64,000 nucleotides of DNA, from positions 393,342 to 457,341 of the forward strand of contig JAHDGU010000002.1 in the NCBI GenBank assembly GCA_020627535.1, read 5' to 3'. The position numbers and the translations under genes are program-made. The notes below the pieces were generated by a model. The model saw only the letters and a list, made by a program, of their open reading frames with translations, ran no database searches and was not told the origin of the DNA. Positions 34,516-42,282 of this stretch are shown piece after piece. The first letter of the stretch is position 1. Every line of letters begins with the position of its first letter. The stretch is from Saprospiraceae bacterium (GTDB taxonomy: Bacteria > Bacteroidota > Bacteroidia > Chitinophagales > Saprospiraceae).

Positions 34516-35046
34516 CTAAAAGTCGACTTCGACTTCGGCTTCGGCACTGGTCAGCTCAAATCGCTTAAACTCTTCGTCTGTCTGGAAACCAAAACCGTGC
34601 ATCACTTCTTCGCCGTCTGTCAATCTCACAAATTCTCGGGAGTGGAGTAAGCCCTTGTTCTCATCCCAGTACATCTTGGTCGTCTCTAGCTTTTGCCCGA
34701 GCTTATTGACAAGGGTGACACGCCCTTTCATCTCGGTGCCTTTGTACTTGGAACTGCGCTTGGCCCAGTCAGCTGTGAGCCAAGCACTCAGACGGTCACC
34801 ATCGAGAAACTCTAAGCGCACTCCTTCTTGAAATTCATCGATCTGGTCTCCCAGCTCGAAGTATCTCAGATGCACCGGCGCTGTGATCCGCAACTTCGCT
34901 TCAGCACTATCGCTGTAGATGATGTCAATATTTTCAATTCGCTCGACATCAGCCTCCGCCTCCGCGAAGATTTCATTGACTTCTGACATGTCATTGCGAC
35001 ATGATAGACAAAGCAACAAGGTACTGATCAGGAGTAATCTTCTCAT
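34516..35046 (-). CDS. lptC: LPS export ABC transporter periplasmic protein LptC
   Basis: A 176-residue periplasmic or lipoprotein-like protein ('LLLCLSCRND' at the N-terminus) with the beta-jellyroll style of LptC ('DIIYSDSAEAKLRITAPVHLRY', 'YWDENKGLLHSREFVRLTDGEEVMHGFGFQTDEEFKRFEL'). LptC passes lipopolysaccharide from LptB2FG to LptA. Its ATG overlaps the stop of the upstream T9SS protein gene by 4 bp, so the two are translationally coupled. Confidence 0.85.
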   Translation of the reverse strand: MRRLLLISTLLLCLSCRNDMSEVNEIFAEAEADVERIENIDIIYSDSAEAKLRITAPVHLRYFELGDQIDEFQEGVRLEFLDGDRLSAWLTADWAKRSSKYKGTEMKGRVTLVNKLGQKLETTKMYWDENKGLLHSREFVRLTDGEEVMHGFGFQTDEEFKRFELTSAEAEVEVDF

Positions 35047-37085
35047 CGTATCAGAGTCAAGTCACCACCAAAGGTCTGGATGACATCATCGATGAATCGT
35101 ATTTTGGCGACAGCCGTAAACACCGCCGGAGGCATCACTTGCCCTTTAAACCTCCCATCCCATCCTAGAGCAGGTTGATTGGCAGGAATATCCTGCGCGA
35201 AGTAGACCATATTACCCCAGCGATCAAAAATCTGGAGCGACTCGATCACATCAACACTTGGATTGGCGTAGACGGTAAATTCGTCATTGATGCCGTCTCC
35301 ATTGGGGCTAAAGGCATTGGGCAGATAGACGGGACGCTCATCGCTGACCCGGATCCTCACGCTATCTTGACCTAGACAGCCTGCATCATCTGTCAACTTC
35401 AAGATGTAAAGTGTCTCTCCAGGCGCTTGCACTTCTGTAGTTGTCGCCAGTGTGTCGACGATCCCATCTGGAGGACACCACTGGATATTGTAATCTCTCA
35501 TGGGACTGAAATCTGCGCTGATCGTGGTTACATCACCCAAGCTCACGAGCTGATCTGGGCCAAGATCAACGATGATAGGATCTGGCGCAGTAATCTCTAT
35601 GATGATACTATCTCGACAGCCGCGAGCGTCTATGGCTCGTAGTTCGTATTCTCCTGTGGCAAGGTCTGTATAGCGTACGATCTCTCTAAAACGATCACCA
35701 TCGAGACTGTATTGATAGTCCGGTGTACCACCGACGGCACCCACGACAATCTCACCAACTTCTACATCTGGGCATGGATTATTGATCTGCTCAGCAATAT
35801 CGATGGACAGCGCTTCTAGGTCTTCGCAACAAGGTTCAGCAACGAGCTGGCGGACATCTGTGACGATACAGCCAAGATCTGTCTCGATCGTAAGGGTAAT
35901 AAACTTGGTACCAATACTGCGATAGGTCACGGCATGAGGTCCTGGACCCGTAGCAGTCTGTGGCGTCGCGCTCTCACCAAAGTTCCATTCCCATGACAAG
36001 ATCGTTCCCCTATCAAAGCTTGACTCATCAAAGACCATAAACTCTTCTTCACATCGAAGACCAGACTCTGGCTCAATGCGAAACTGTGCCTCAGGCCCGA
36101 GAAACTCTCCGTCCCCGCCAAAGACTATTGAGTACCCATTTCCGGTACTAGAAAAATTGTTGATGACCAGCGCATAGCTCATCCCTTCTTCCATCATCAG
36201 GCTGCGGACAAAGCCGTCCTCACCCTCATCACAGTTGAGATCTTCTTCAGTGTCGGTGGAGGAGTCATTGAGCCCGGTAGCTCCAGGGCAAGCCGTCGCC
36301 ATGCATCTGACGACTTCTTTGTCACTGCACATATCGATAGAGGTAGGTAATCTATAAAGTACAAAGTCTAGATCATCACTCGGATTATTGGGTGTGATGG
36401 TAAAGCTGAGACTACCATTATTAGCAGCGGTCCAGCGATACCATGTAGATTGCTGCTCACTATTGACGCCGGCAAATCCGAGACAGGAATTTCCGGCTTC
36501 GTCGGGATCATTTCCAGCTCCTTCGATAAGTTCGATACCGAAGGGAGACTTGTCACACAGTACTGAGCCTGTGATACAGTCTTGACCTGGCTCTACGGGT
36601 GGATTAAAATTATTGACACAGAGCTGGAAGGTTCCATTCATCTCAAATCCACCATCTACTCGTATGAAATACTCTTCACCCACAGTAAGACCTGCTCGAT
36701 TGATCTCAATGATATCGCCGAGTCGTTCATCACGGCCACATGCGAGCTGATTGATCGTACCACCGCAGATTCCACGATAGAGCGCTACCTGTGGCAGCAT
36801 CAAAGTCCCGCCTGAGCTGCCAAATGCATCACCGATTACTGTAATCACTACATCAGTGGCAAAGGCCGTGAAGACAAACCATACATCTGTCTCGCTATCT
36901 GCCCAGCAAGAAGCACCATCATATCCAGAGTCAGTGGCATCTACATTGGTAAATGCTCCTTCTTCAGAACACCAGTTGCCTACATCATCCAAGAGGATGG
37001 CATTGGTACAATTGTCATTGTCTGGCTGCGCCTCGGCTATGAATGCAAGGCATAAACAAGACAGAAAAATCAAACATGTCCGCAT
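35043..37085 (-). CDS. Secreted PKD-domain protein with type B T9SS (gliding-motility-type) sorting domain
   Basis: About 680 residues. I chose the ATG at 37085, giving the signal 'MRTCLIFLSCLCLAFIAEAQ'; the longer in-frame start at 37217 has no leader character. Two Cys-rich beta-sandwich segments (about 25-290, 'WFVFTAFATDVVITVIGD', 'STWYRWTAANNGSLSF') precede a PKD-like domain (about 330-420, 'LSWEWNFGESATPQT') and a T9SS type B sorting domain in the last ~95 residues ('LPNAFSPNGDGINDEFTVY', 'FDRWGNMVYF'). It should be exported to the surface; ligand unknown. It is the first gene of the unit with lptC, preceded by a consensus -7 element. Confidence 0.9.
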   Translation of the reverse strand: MRTCLIFLSCLCLAFIAEAQPDNDNCTNAILLDDVGNWCSEEGAFTNVDATDSGYDGASCWADSETDVWFVFTAFATDVVITVIGDAFGSSGGTLMLPQVALYRGICGGTINQLACGRDERLGDIIEINRAGLTVGEEYFIRVDGGFEMNGTFQLCVNNFNPPVEPGQDCITGSVLCDKSPFGIELIEGAGNDPDEAGNSCLGFAGVNSEQQSTWYRWTAANNGSLSFTITPNNPSDDLDFVLYRLPTSIDMCSDKEVVRCMATACPGATGLNDSSTDTEEDLNCDEGEDGFVRSLMMEEGMSYALVINNFSSTGNGYSIVFGGDGEFLGPEAQFRIEPESGLRCEEEFMVFDESSFDRGTILSWEWNFGESATPQTATGPGPHAVTYRSIGTKFITLTIETDLGCIVTDVRQLVAEPCCEDLEALSIDIAEQINNPCPDVEVGEIVVGAVGGTPDYQYSLDGDRFREIVRYTDLATGEYELRAIDARGCRDSIIIEITAPDPIIVDLGPDQLVSLGDVTTISADFSPMRDYNIQWCPPDGIVDTLATTTEVQAPGETLYILKLTDDAGCLGQDSVRIRVSDERPVYLPNAFSPNGDGINDEFTVYANPSVDVIESLQIFDRWGNMVYFAQDIPANQPALGWDGRFKGQVMPPAVFTAVAKIRFIDDVIQTFGGDLTLIR

Positions 37086-37108
37086 CTTAGTATAAACCAT
37101 CTTGAGCG

Positions 37109-37116
37109 CAAAAATA
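37109..37116 (-). promoter_or_regulatory. -7 element TATTTTTG of the T9SS protein-lptC unit
   Basis: TATTTTTG fits TAnnTTTG and lies 23 bp before the chosen ATG at 37085. Its position supports that start rather than the upstream in-frame one. Confidence 0.5.
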
Positions 37117-37175
37117 GTGTACCCAAACATCTGATGAGGTTGGCACTCCTTCGTAGGCATACTCGGCCTATTCCC

Positions 37176-37183
37176 TATATTTG
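37176..37183 (+). promoter_or_regulatory. -7 element TATATTTG of the pssA transcript
   Basis: TATATTTG exactly fits the consensus 18 bp before the pssA ATG. The first transcribed bases would fall inside the adjoining GAAA-loop mini-hairpin (37183-37194). Confidence 0.65.
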
Positions 37184-37194
37184 CCCGAAAGGGC
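37183..37194 (+). repeat. Dispersed GAAA-loop mini-hairpin at the pssA promoter
   Basis: ATATTT then GCCC-GAAA-GGGC. The stem is inverted relative to the GGGC/GCCC copies. Its TTTG is shared with the pssA -7 element. Confidence 0.6.
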
Positions 37195-37201
37195 GTAAAC
37201 C

Positions 37202-37954
37202 ATGAAGTCGATACCAAATCTCGTCACGCTAATCAATGTGTTTTCTGGAAGTCTCGCGGCTGTATTCGTCATGAAGGGTCAGTACCAAATGGCTTTTCTC
37301 GCCCTTCTTGTTGCCTTTGTAGCGGACTACGCCGATGGGCTTTTGGCTCGGGTGCTAGACGCTCGATCAGAGCTTGGACTCCAGCTTGATAGCCTCGCCG
37401 ATATGGTTTCCTTCGGGTTTGTTCCTGGCTTGATGCTCTACCAACTGATTACCAGATCGCAAGGGTATCTTCAAGACAGTTTCCCTTCGTGGCTTGCCTA
37501 TGGCGCCTTCATCTACACGGCTTTTGCAGCATTGAGACTAGGGCGATTCAATATCGATGATGAGCAGTCATATCACTTCAGAGGACTACCGACTCCAGCG
37601 GCTGGAGCAGCAGTATTTGGTGTGATGATCATTGAGTGGCTTGGCCTACCGACATTCCAGGCTTTTACATCCAATGGATTGGCACTTCTCGGATTTGCGA
37701 TTCTGTTGGCGGTGTTGATGAATGTCAATTTCCGCGTATTCTCCTTCAAAATGTGGAACATGGGCTGGCGTGGTAATGAACTTAAGTATATCACACTTGT
37801 CTTGGCAGTTGTGCTTCTCTTCATATTTAAGGAAGCTGCATTACTTCCTGCGATTGGAGTCTATGTGCTCTTATCTTTGCTCACTCATGTAGGGATTCTT
37901 CCCTTTGATCACAACTTCAATCCAGCAGTAGATGAAATACCTAGCGAAAATTGA
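37202..37954 (+). CDS. pssA: CDP-diacylglycerol--serine O-phosphatidyltransferase
   Basis: A 250-residue inner-membrane enzyme making phosphatidylserine, precursor of phosphatidylethanolamine, from CDP-diacylglycerol and serine. The complete CDP-alcohol phosphatidyltransferase motif is present: Asp42, Asp45-Gly46, Ala49-Arg50, Gly59, Asp63 and Asp67 ('DYADGLLAR' then 'GLQLDSLAD'). Six or more hydrophobic helices are seen. The start of purS overlaps its end by 23 bp. Confidence 0.92.
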   Translation: MKSIPNLVTLINVFSGSLAAVFVMKGQYQMAFLALLVAFVADYADGLLARVLDARSELGLQLDSLADMVSFGFVPGLMLYQLITRSQGYLQDSFPSWLAYGAFIYTAFAALRLGRFNIDDEQSYHFRGLPTPAAGAAVFGVMIIEWLGLPTFQAFTSNGLALLGFAILLAVLMNVNFRVFSFKMWNMGWRGNELKYITLVLAVVLLFIFKEAALLPAIGVYVLLSLLTHVGILPFDHNFNPAVDEIPSEN

Positions 37955-38186
37955 TATACTTCCTCTCAAGGAATTGCTAGATCCACAGGGCAAAGCCATC
38001 GCCAACAATCTCAAGCGAATCGATATCACGCAGGTATCGGACGTACGTGTCGGTAAGCACATCGAGCTATATCTCGATGCGGATGATGAGGCTTCCGCCA
38101 AATCAGAAGTCGAGTTGGCCTGCAAAAAGCTTTTGGCCAATCAGATCATGGAGAGCTACAGCTACGAACTCCAGGAGATCCACTAA
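37932..38186 (+). CDS. purS: Phosphoribosylformylglycinamidine synthase subunit PurS
   Basis: An 84-residue PurS-type protein: beta-alpha-beta with 'KIDILPLKELLDPQGKAIANNLKRI', 'VSDVRVGKHIELYLD' and 'ACKKLLANQIMESYSYEL'. PurS joins PurL and PurQ in the fourth step of purine synthesis. It overlaps pssA by 23 bp and precedes rsmI by 3 bp. The placement between a phospholipid gene and an rRNA methyltransferase gene, away from purL/purQ, is unusual as pathway context but secure as a call. Confidence 0.9.
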   Translation: MKYLAKIDILPLKELLDPQGKAIANNLKRIDITQVSDVRVGKHIELYLDADDEASAKSEVELACKKLLANQIMESYSYELQEIH

Positions 38187-38189
38187 TCC

Positions 38190-38867
38190 ATGCTCTACAT
38201 CGTCCCTACGCCCATCGGCAATCTCGGGGATATGACACCTCGCGCTATAGAGACACTCGCATCTGTGGATGTGGTACTCTGTGAGGATACACGAGTGGCT
38301 GGTAAGCTCCTCAAGCATTTTAAGATCCAAGCCAAGCTCGAGTCCTACTACGCACACAATGAGCATCGCAAGACTGATAGCGTCATTGAAAGACTGCAGA
38401 CTGGGATGAGTTTTGCCTTGATCTCTGATGCAGGCACTCCTGGCATATCTGATCCTGCATATCTGCTTACGCAAAAATGTCGGGAACACAATATCAAGCT
38501 CTCTTGCTTGCCGGGAGCCAACGCACTATTGCCTGCCTTGGTCGTCTCTGGCTTGCCGGCAGACAGATTTTACTTTGAGGGGTTCTTACCTCAAAAGAAA
38601 GGACGACAGACAAGACTCAAAGCATTATCAGCGCTAAACTGTACCATAGCGCTGTATGAAAGCCCTTACCGCATCGAGAAGTGTCTTGTTCAACTCAAAG
38701 AACATTTTGGCGGAAGCTGCCCCGTGGCAGTGGTCAAAGAAATCAGCAAGATGCACGAAAAAGTCCTTCACGGCACGATCGATCAGGCGCTGGAGGGACT
38801 TGAAGAGATGGTGGTCAAGGGAGAGTTTGTGGTGGTGTTGGCGCCACAGTTGAGGGGTGTCAGTTGA
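38190..38867 (+). CDS. rsmI: 16S rRNA (cytidine-1402-2'-O)-methyltransferase RsmI
   Basis: A 225-residue SAM enzyme of the tetrapyrrole-methylase fold that 2'-O-methylates C1402 in the ribosomal decoding centre. Motifs: 'IVPTPIGNLGDMTPRAIETL', 'LISDAGTPGISDPAYLL', 'CLPGANALLPALVVSGLP', 'FYFEGFLPQKKGRQTRL'. It lacks the extra C-terminal domain of the ~285-residue E. coli type, as is usual in Bacteroidota. The stop is at the start of a small tandem-repeat tract. Confidence 0.93.
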   Translation: MLYIVPTPIGNLGDMTPRAIETLASVDVVLCEDTRVAGKLLKHFKIQAKLESYYAHNEHRKTDSVIERLQTGMSFALISDAGTPGISDPAYLLTQKCREHNIKLSCLPGANALLPALVVSGLPADRFYFEGFLPQKKGRQTRLKALSALNCTIALYESPYRIEKCLVQLKEHFGGSCPVAVVKEISKMHEKVLHGTIDQALEGLEEMVVKGEFVVVLAPQLRGVS

Positions 38868-38916
38868 TAGTTGTCAGTTGATGGTTCATGGTTGATGGTT
38901 CATGGTTGATGGTTTT
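38861..38916 (+). repeat. Tandem GTTGATGGTTCATG minisatellite downstream of rsmI
   Basis: The 14-mer GTTGATGGTTCATG occurs twice exactly (38877-38890 and 38891-38904) and a third, partial copy follows at 38905. Related GTTGATAGTTGTCA units stand before. The tract starts at the rsmI stop codon. Tracts of this AGTTGATGGTT style recur between genes in many Bacteroidota. Confidence 0.75.
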
Positions 38917-38952
38917 AAGTTCGGAGTTTGAGGTGCGAAAACCGTTTCTTTA

Positions 38953-39057
38953 GCCTGCTTCTTGTGCGCGTCCTCGCGCCGAGTTTCTCAAAGCAAAGCT
39001 CAACTCCAGTAGATCAAAAGGCTGGCGCGGGGACGCGCGCAGCAAGCACGACAGGCC
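38953..39057 (+). repeat. Long GC-rich palindromic element (REP-like)
   Basis: GCGCGTCCTCGCGCC (38966-38980) pairs with GGCGCGGGGACGCGC (39024-39038), one mismatch, and the outer arms GCCTG...CTT and AAGC...CAGGC extend the stem. Its left arm, TTCTTGTGCGCGTCCTCGCG, closely matches the reverse complement of the repeat at 13381 (about 24 of 27 positions over the matched part). It is therefore a third member of the family that frames the Fic gene. Confidence 0.7.
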
Positions 39058-39227
39058 AAACCGCAACACTGTAATGCAATCCGCCTGAGTACCTAAGTTT
39101 TTCTTATATGCCGCCTACCTAGACTGGAATCCGACGCTAGCTGCTAGGAAAGAATTTCAGTCTATCCTTGCTTCCGAGCTCTTCTGTACAATTCTGTACT
39201 CCTTAGTACATTATTGATGTATTGTGA
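39058..39227. other. Gap between the palindromic element and the possible RNA promoter: no gene seen
   Basis: I see no credible ORF or strong hairpin here. There is a small TTCTGTACAATTCTGTAC direct repeat around 39183. This belongs to a 623-bp gap (38868-39490) that otherwise holds repeats and a candidate RNA. Confidence 0.5.
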
Positions 39228-39235
39228 TATATTTG
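39228..39235 (+). promoter_or_regulatory. -7 element TATATTTG 256 bp upstream of radA
   Basis: TATATTTG exactly fits TAnnTTTG. A start about 39240 would give a 250-base leader before radA, or the 5' end of a separate small RNA. Confidence 0.5.
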
Positions 39236-39440
39236 GGTGTGACCCAAAAAAGAACAGGGTGTCAGTATAAAACTGAGCACCCTGCATAACCCCAAAAAAC
39301 CAATTGAAAACAATCTACATTCTTGCCTTAGAAATGAGAATTGTTGGTTGAAAACTCTGACCTTTGTCAGCGTTGTAACTGCTTGTTGTAAAACATCCGA
39401 TATTAGGACAGGGCCGTCACAAAAAAGTCACAAAAGCCGA
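39236..39440 (+). ncRNA. Candidate structured RNA or long radA leader
   Basis: Several hairpins can be read: CAGGGTG/CACCCTG with an inner CAGT/ACTG (39255-39284); a long interrupted stem between AACCAA (39298) and TTGGTT (39344), with ACAAT/ATTGT and CATT/AATG inside; and CTGAC-CTTT-GTCAG (39357-39370). The ends GTG..CCC (39237) and GGG..CAC (39411) could close it. On the minus strand the first hairpin is followed by TTCTTTTTT, so it may instead be a terminator for a minus-strand RNA. I could not match it to tmRNA, RNase P or SRP RNA; a 6S-like RNA is possible but unproven. Confidence 0.3.
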
Positions 39441-39490
39441 CAAAATTTTTTTCTGTTTTTTCTCGTAACAGCCTCAAACCCGCGTAGACA

Positions 39491-40831
39491 TTGAAGTCTA
39501 AGACCGTTTATATTTGTTCGGCTTGTGCTTATAACAGTCCAAAATGGGAAGGAAAATGTCCCAACTGTGGGGAGTGGAATAGCTTTTCTGAGCAACTCAT
39601 CCATAAAAAACAGAAAGTAAGCAGTGGCGTCAATAAGCAGATCCAGGCTGTCACCATTGATGACATTGACACGCGTGAGACTCCAAGAGTCGATAGCCAA
39701 GATCCAGAGCTCAATCGCGTACTTGGCGGTGGCATGGTTCCAGGATCGGTTATTCTCCTAGCCGGCGAGCCCGGAATCGGAAAGTCGACACTATCACTTC
39801 AGCTGGCGGCTAATAAGTCTCAAAGGATCTTGTACGTCTCCGGTGAGGAGAGCGCTCAGCAGCTCAAGATGCGTGCGGATCGGCTTCAAGTGGACAATCC
39901 ACAGTGCTATATCATCGACGACACAGATATGACAGCAGTCTTGGACGCTGCAAAGAAGATTCTCCCTGATCTACTGATCGTCGACTCGATACAGACCATG
40001 CGCCTTGACATGCTCGAGAGTGCCCCAGGCACAGTATCTCAGATCAGAGAATGTGCAAGTCTTCTACAGCGCTATGCCAAGGAGCACAATCGCACAGTCA
40101 TCATCATAGGTCACATCAATAAGGAAGGAGCCATCGCTGGCCCCAAGGTACTGGAGCATATCGTGGATGTTGTCCTGCACTTTGAAGGACTCAAGCACAA
40201 CAACTATAGGATGATCCGAGGGATCAAAAACCGATTTGGCGCGAGCAATGAGATCGGTGTCTATGAGATGCGCAATCAAGGACTCGTCACAGTAGAGAAT
40301 CCCAGTGCACTCCTTATCAATGTAGAGAATCAAGGTCTGAGCGGCAATACGATTGGCGTATTGACAGAGGGTATGCGTCCCTTGATGATCGAGTGTCAAG
40401 CACTAGTGACGCGAGCAGTATACGGCACACCACAACGCTCTGCTACGGGCTATGATGCCAAGCGGCTCAATATGCTACTGGCAGTCCTAGAAAAACGTTG
40501 TGGCCTTCCCTTTGGCACCTGCGATGTCTTTCTCAATATTGTCGGAGGCATCAAAGTCAATGATCCTGGACTTGACTTGGCCATATTAGCGGCCTTGATA
40601 TCATCGCTCAATGATATACCCGTCTCCAAGGATGTATGTCTTTTTGGTGAGGTCGGTCTCTCTGGTGAGATTCGCCCTGTCCAAAAAGCAGATGCGAGAG
40701 TAGAAGAAGCAGAGCGCCTCGGATTTGAGGAAATCTTGCTTTCTCACAAAAATGTGCCGAGTGATTCATTTGCTGTCAAGCTCAGAGCACTCAAGACGGT
40801 CGAGGATCTCATCAGTGAAATATTTTCATGA
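39491..40831 (+). CDS. radA: DNA repair protein RadA (TTG start)
   Basis: A 446-residue branch-migration protein that helps RecA in recombination. A zinc finger comes first (Cys9, Cys12, Cys23 and Cys26, 'CSACAYNSPKWEGKCPNC'). The Walker A is 'GEPGIGKST' (about 91-99), the RadA-specific 'KNRFG' is near residue 245, and a Lon-like C-terminal domain ends the protein. The start is a TTG. An in-frame TAG lies at 39485-39487, two codons upstream, and no ATG precedes the zinc finger, so TTG is required to keep the conserved N-terminus. The next gene overlaps its end by 4 bp. Confidence 0.93.
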   Translation: MKSKTVYICSACAYNSPKWEGKCPNCGEWNSFSEQLIHKKQKVSSGVNKQIQAVTIDDIDTRETPRVDSQDPELNRVLGGGMVPGSVILLAGEPGIGKSTLSLQLAANKSQRILYVSGEESAQQLKMRADRLQVDNPQCYIIDDTDMTAVLDAAKKILPDLLIVDSIQTMRLDMLESAPGTVSQIRECASLLQRYAKEHNRTVIIIGHINKEGAIAGPKVLEHIVDVVLHFEGLKHNNYRMIRGIKNRFGASNEIGVYEMRNQGLVTVENPSALLINVENQGLSGNTIGVLTEGMRPLMIECQALVTRAVYGTPQRSATGYDAKRLNMLLAVLEKRCGLPFGTCDVFLNIVGGIKVNDPGLDLAILAALISSLNDIPVSKDVCLFGEVGLSGEIRPVQKADARVEEAERLGFEEILLSHKNVPSDSFAVKLRALKTVEDLISEIFS

Positions 40832-41529
40832 GTCAGATTACCCATCTATTCTTTGATTTTGACAACACGCTGACTGATTTTCACGAGGCATCTGTAGCAG
40901 CATTTTCTGACTTGCTGCTACATCTAGAGCTCAAAGAAACCAAAGATGACTATGCCCACTTTTCGCGGATCAATGCAGGGGTATGGCGAAGATTTGAACG
41001 AGGAGAGATCGGGACCGACGGAATCCGGCACGAAAGATTCACTTCATTTTTCAAGGCAAAGGCTTGGGATATCGGGCTTTCCGGATATGAAGCCAATGCG
41101 CTTTATCTTGAAGGCATACTGCGCCACACTGAGCCATATCTACTAGCTGATGATCTGCTGGCTTTCGCCAAAAAGCACTTTCAACTATCCATGTGCACCA
41201 ATGGTCTTAAGGAAATACAGCGGCGGCGTGTGGATAAGCTCGGTTGGACGGATCACTTTGGCCATATCGTCGTCTCTGACGAAATCAATGTGGCCAAGCC
41301 TGACGAAGCCTACTTCAAGCATGTTCATCAACTGATCGGAGAGGATATCCCTACAGAGAATATCCTGATGATCGGAGACAGTCTTACGAGTGATATCAAA
41401 GGAGGAAAAAGCTACGGTCTGCAGACCTGCTGGATCCGTGATGGAAGGCAAACCTCCAAGTATGCCGATCATCAAGTCTCGGGTCTCGATCAACTTACTG
41501 GGCTTTTACGATCTTTAGCGACAGACTAA
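40828..41529 (+). CDS. HAD hydrolase, YjjG-like pyrimidine nucleotidase
   Basis: A 233-residue haloacid-dehalogenase-fold phosphatase. Motif I 'FFDFDNTLTD' (Asp10 nucleophile, Asp12), motif II 'CTNG', Lys motif 'NVAKPDEAYF' and motif IV 'MIGDSLTSDIKGG' are present. The long helical cap and 'DFDNTLTDF' match the YjjG group, which hydrolyses non-canonical pyrimidine nucleotides. The ATGA overlap with radA implies coupling, and the TMEM175 gene follows after 13 bp. Confidence 0.87.
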   Translation: MSQITHLFFDFDNTLTDFHEASVAAFSDLLLHLELKETKDDYAHFSRINAGVWRRFERGEIGTDGIRHERFTSFFKAKAWDIGLSGYEANALYLEGILRHTEPYLLADDLLAFAKKHFQLSMCTNGLKEIQRRRVDKLGWTDHFGHIVVSDEINVAKPDEAYFKHVHQLIGEDIPTENILMIGDSLTSDIKGGKSYGLQTCWIRDGRQTSKYADHQVSGLDQLTGLLRSLATD

Positions 41530-41542
41530 AGATCCAAAAACC

Positions 41543-42172
41543 TTGCGACATTCCAAATCTAGACTAGAAGCCCTCAGTGACGGCGTATTCGCCTTTGCGG
41601 CTACACTTCTCGTCGTATCACTTGAAGTACCGAATAGCTTTGAACTTCTCAAACAAAACATGTCGGGTTTTTTGGGATTTGGGATCAGCTTCTTTGTTTT
41701 GGTCATGCTCTGGAGGACACACTACAATTTTTTCCGCCGTCACGATCTGATTGACAACTGGGTTATCGCACTGAATATGATCCTCCTCTTTGTGATTTTA
41801 TTTTTCATTTACCCCATGAAGTTTCTGATCAATCTATCGACTCGGCAAGGCAACATTAGAATTCGAGCTGAAGAATTTTCTGAGCTATTCATGATGTATG
41901 GCTTGGGATTTGTCGCAGTATTTCTTGTCCTTAGCCTGATGTATTTCTATGTAGGGAAGAAAAAACACAGACTCAAAAATTGCAGAGAGTTGAATTTTTA
42001 TGGCCGGCACTTCATGATATTTGTCGTGACTGGAATCATCTCGATCATACTGGCTAAGCTCAATGTTGGTCTCCGATTTGGGCTTCCCGGATTCGCTTAT
42101 GGCTTGATTGGGCCTTTGGCATTTTTGCATGGAAAATATTGGGGTGAAGACGTCAAGGCTTCAGCACTTTAG
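41543..42172 (+). CDS. TMEM175-family potassium channel (DUF1211), TTG start
   Basis: A 209-residue membrane protein with six hydrophobic helices. 'RLEALSDGVFAFAATLLVV' is the signature FSDG-like motif of TM1, here with Ser-Asp-Gly conserved and Leu in place of Phe. The bacterial proteins form K+ leak channels. No ATG exists between the HAD stop and the conserved motif, so the TTG at 41543 is the best start. It is in tandem with radA and the HAD gene. Confidence 0.85.
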   Translation: MRHSKSRLEALSDGVFAFAATLLVVSLEVPNSFELLKQNMSGFLGFGISFFVLVMLWRTHYNFFRRHDLIDNWVIALNMILLFVILFFIYPMKFLINLSTRQGNIRIRAEEFSELFMMYGLGFVAVFLVLSLMYFYVGKKKHRLKNCRELNFYGRHFMIFVVTGIISIILAKLNVGLRFGLPGFAYGLIGPLAFLHGKYWGEDVKASAL

Positions 42173-42218
42173 AATATCCATTTATGAAAAATTATTTCGA
42201 GCCATCACCAAGCATTTT

Positions 42219-42228
42219 GCCGGAAGGC
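42219..42228 (+). repeat. Dispersed mini-hairpin with GGAA loop
   Basis: CATTTT then GCC-GGAA-GGC, 54 bp upstream of the sugar transporter start. It is the stem-swapped relative of the GGC/GCC copies. Confidence 0.55.
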
Positions 42229-42282
42229 ACTGAATAAACATACATAAAGCCAATCGCAGACTAGCCCTATCAACCAAAGATC

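Noticed and set aside
34135..34547. Two short minus-strand ORFs in the lptC-CNNM gap
   Set aside because: Translation gives the fragments typical of the dispersed 35-bp repeats, not a protein family.
37086..37217. Upstream extension of the T9SS protein gene to 37217
   Set aside because: The extension crosses the pssA promoter region, and the -7 element at 37109-37116 lies downstream of that start.
38705..38723. TTTTGGCGGAAGCTGCC in rsmI as another mini-hairpin copy
   Set aside because: The 3' arm is GCT instead of GCC, so the stem is not fully paired; not counted among the 20.
38861..38916. Possible CRISPR array
   Set aside because: Units are adjacent 14-mers without unique spacers, so it is a minisatellite.
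39236..39440. tmRNA, RNase P RNA or SRP RNA
   Set aside because: None of the conserved sequence blocks of these RNAs can be found; it is left as an unassigned candidate.
39509..39516. TATATTTG inside the start of radA
   Set aside because: It lies within the conserved coding start, so it is probably a chance match rather than a promoter.
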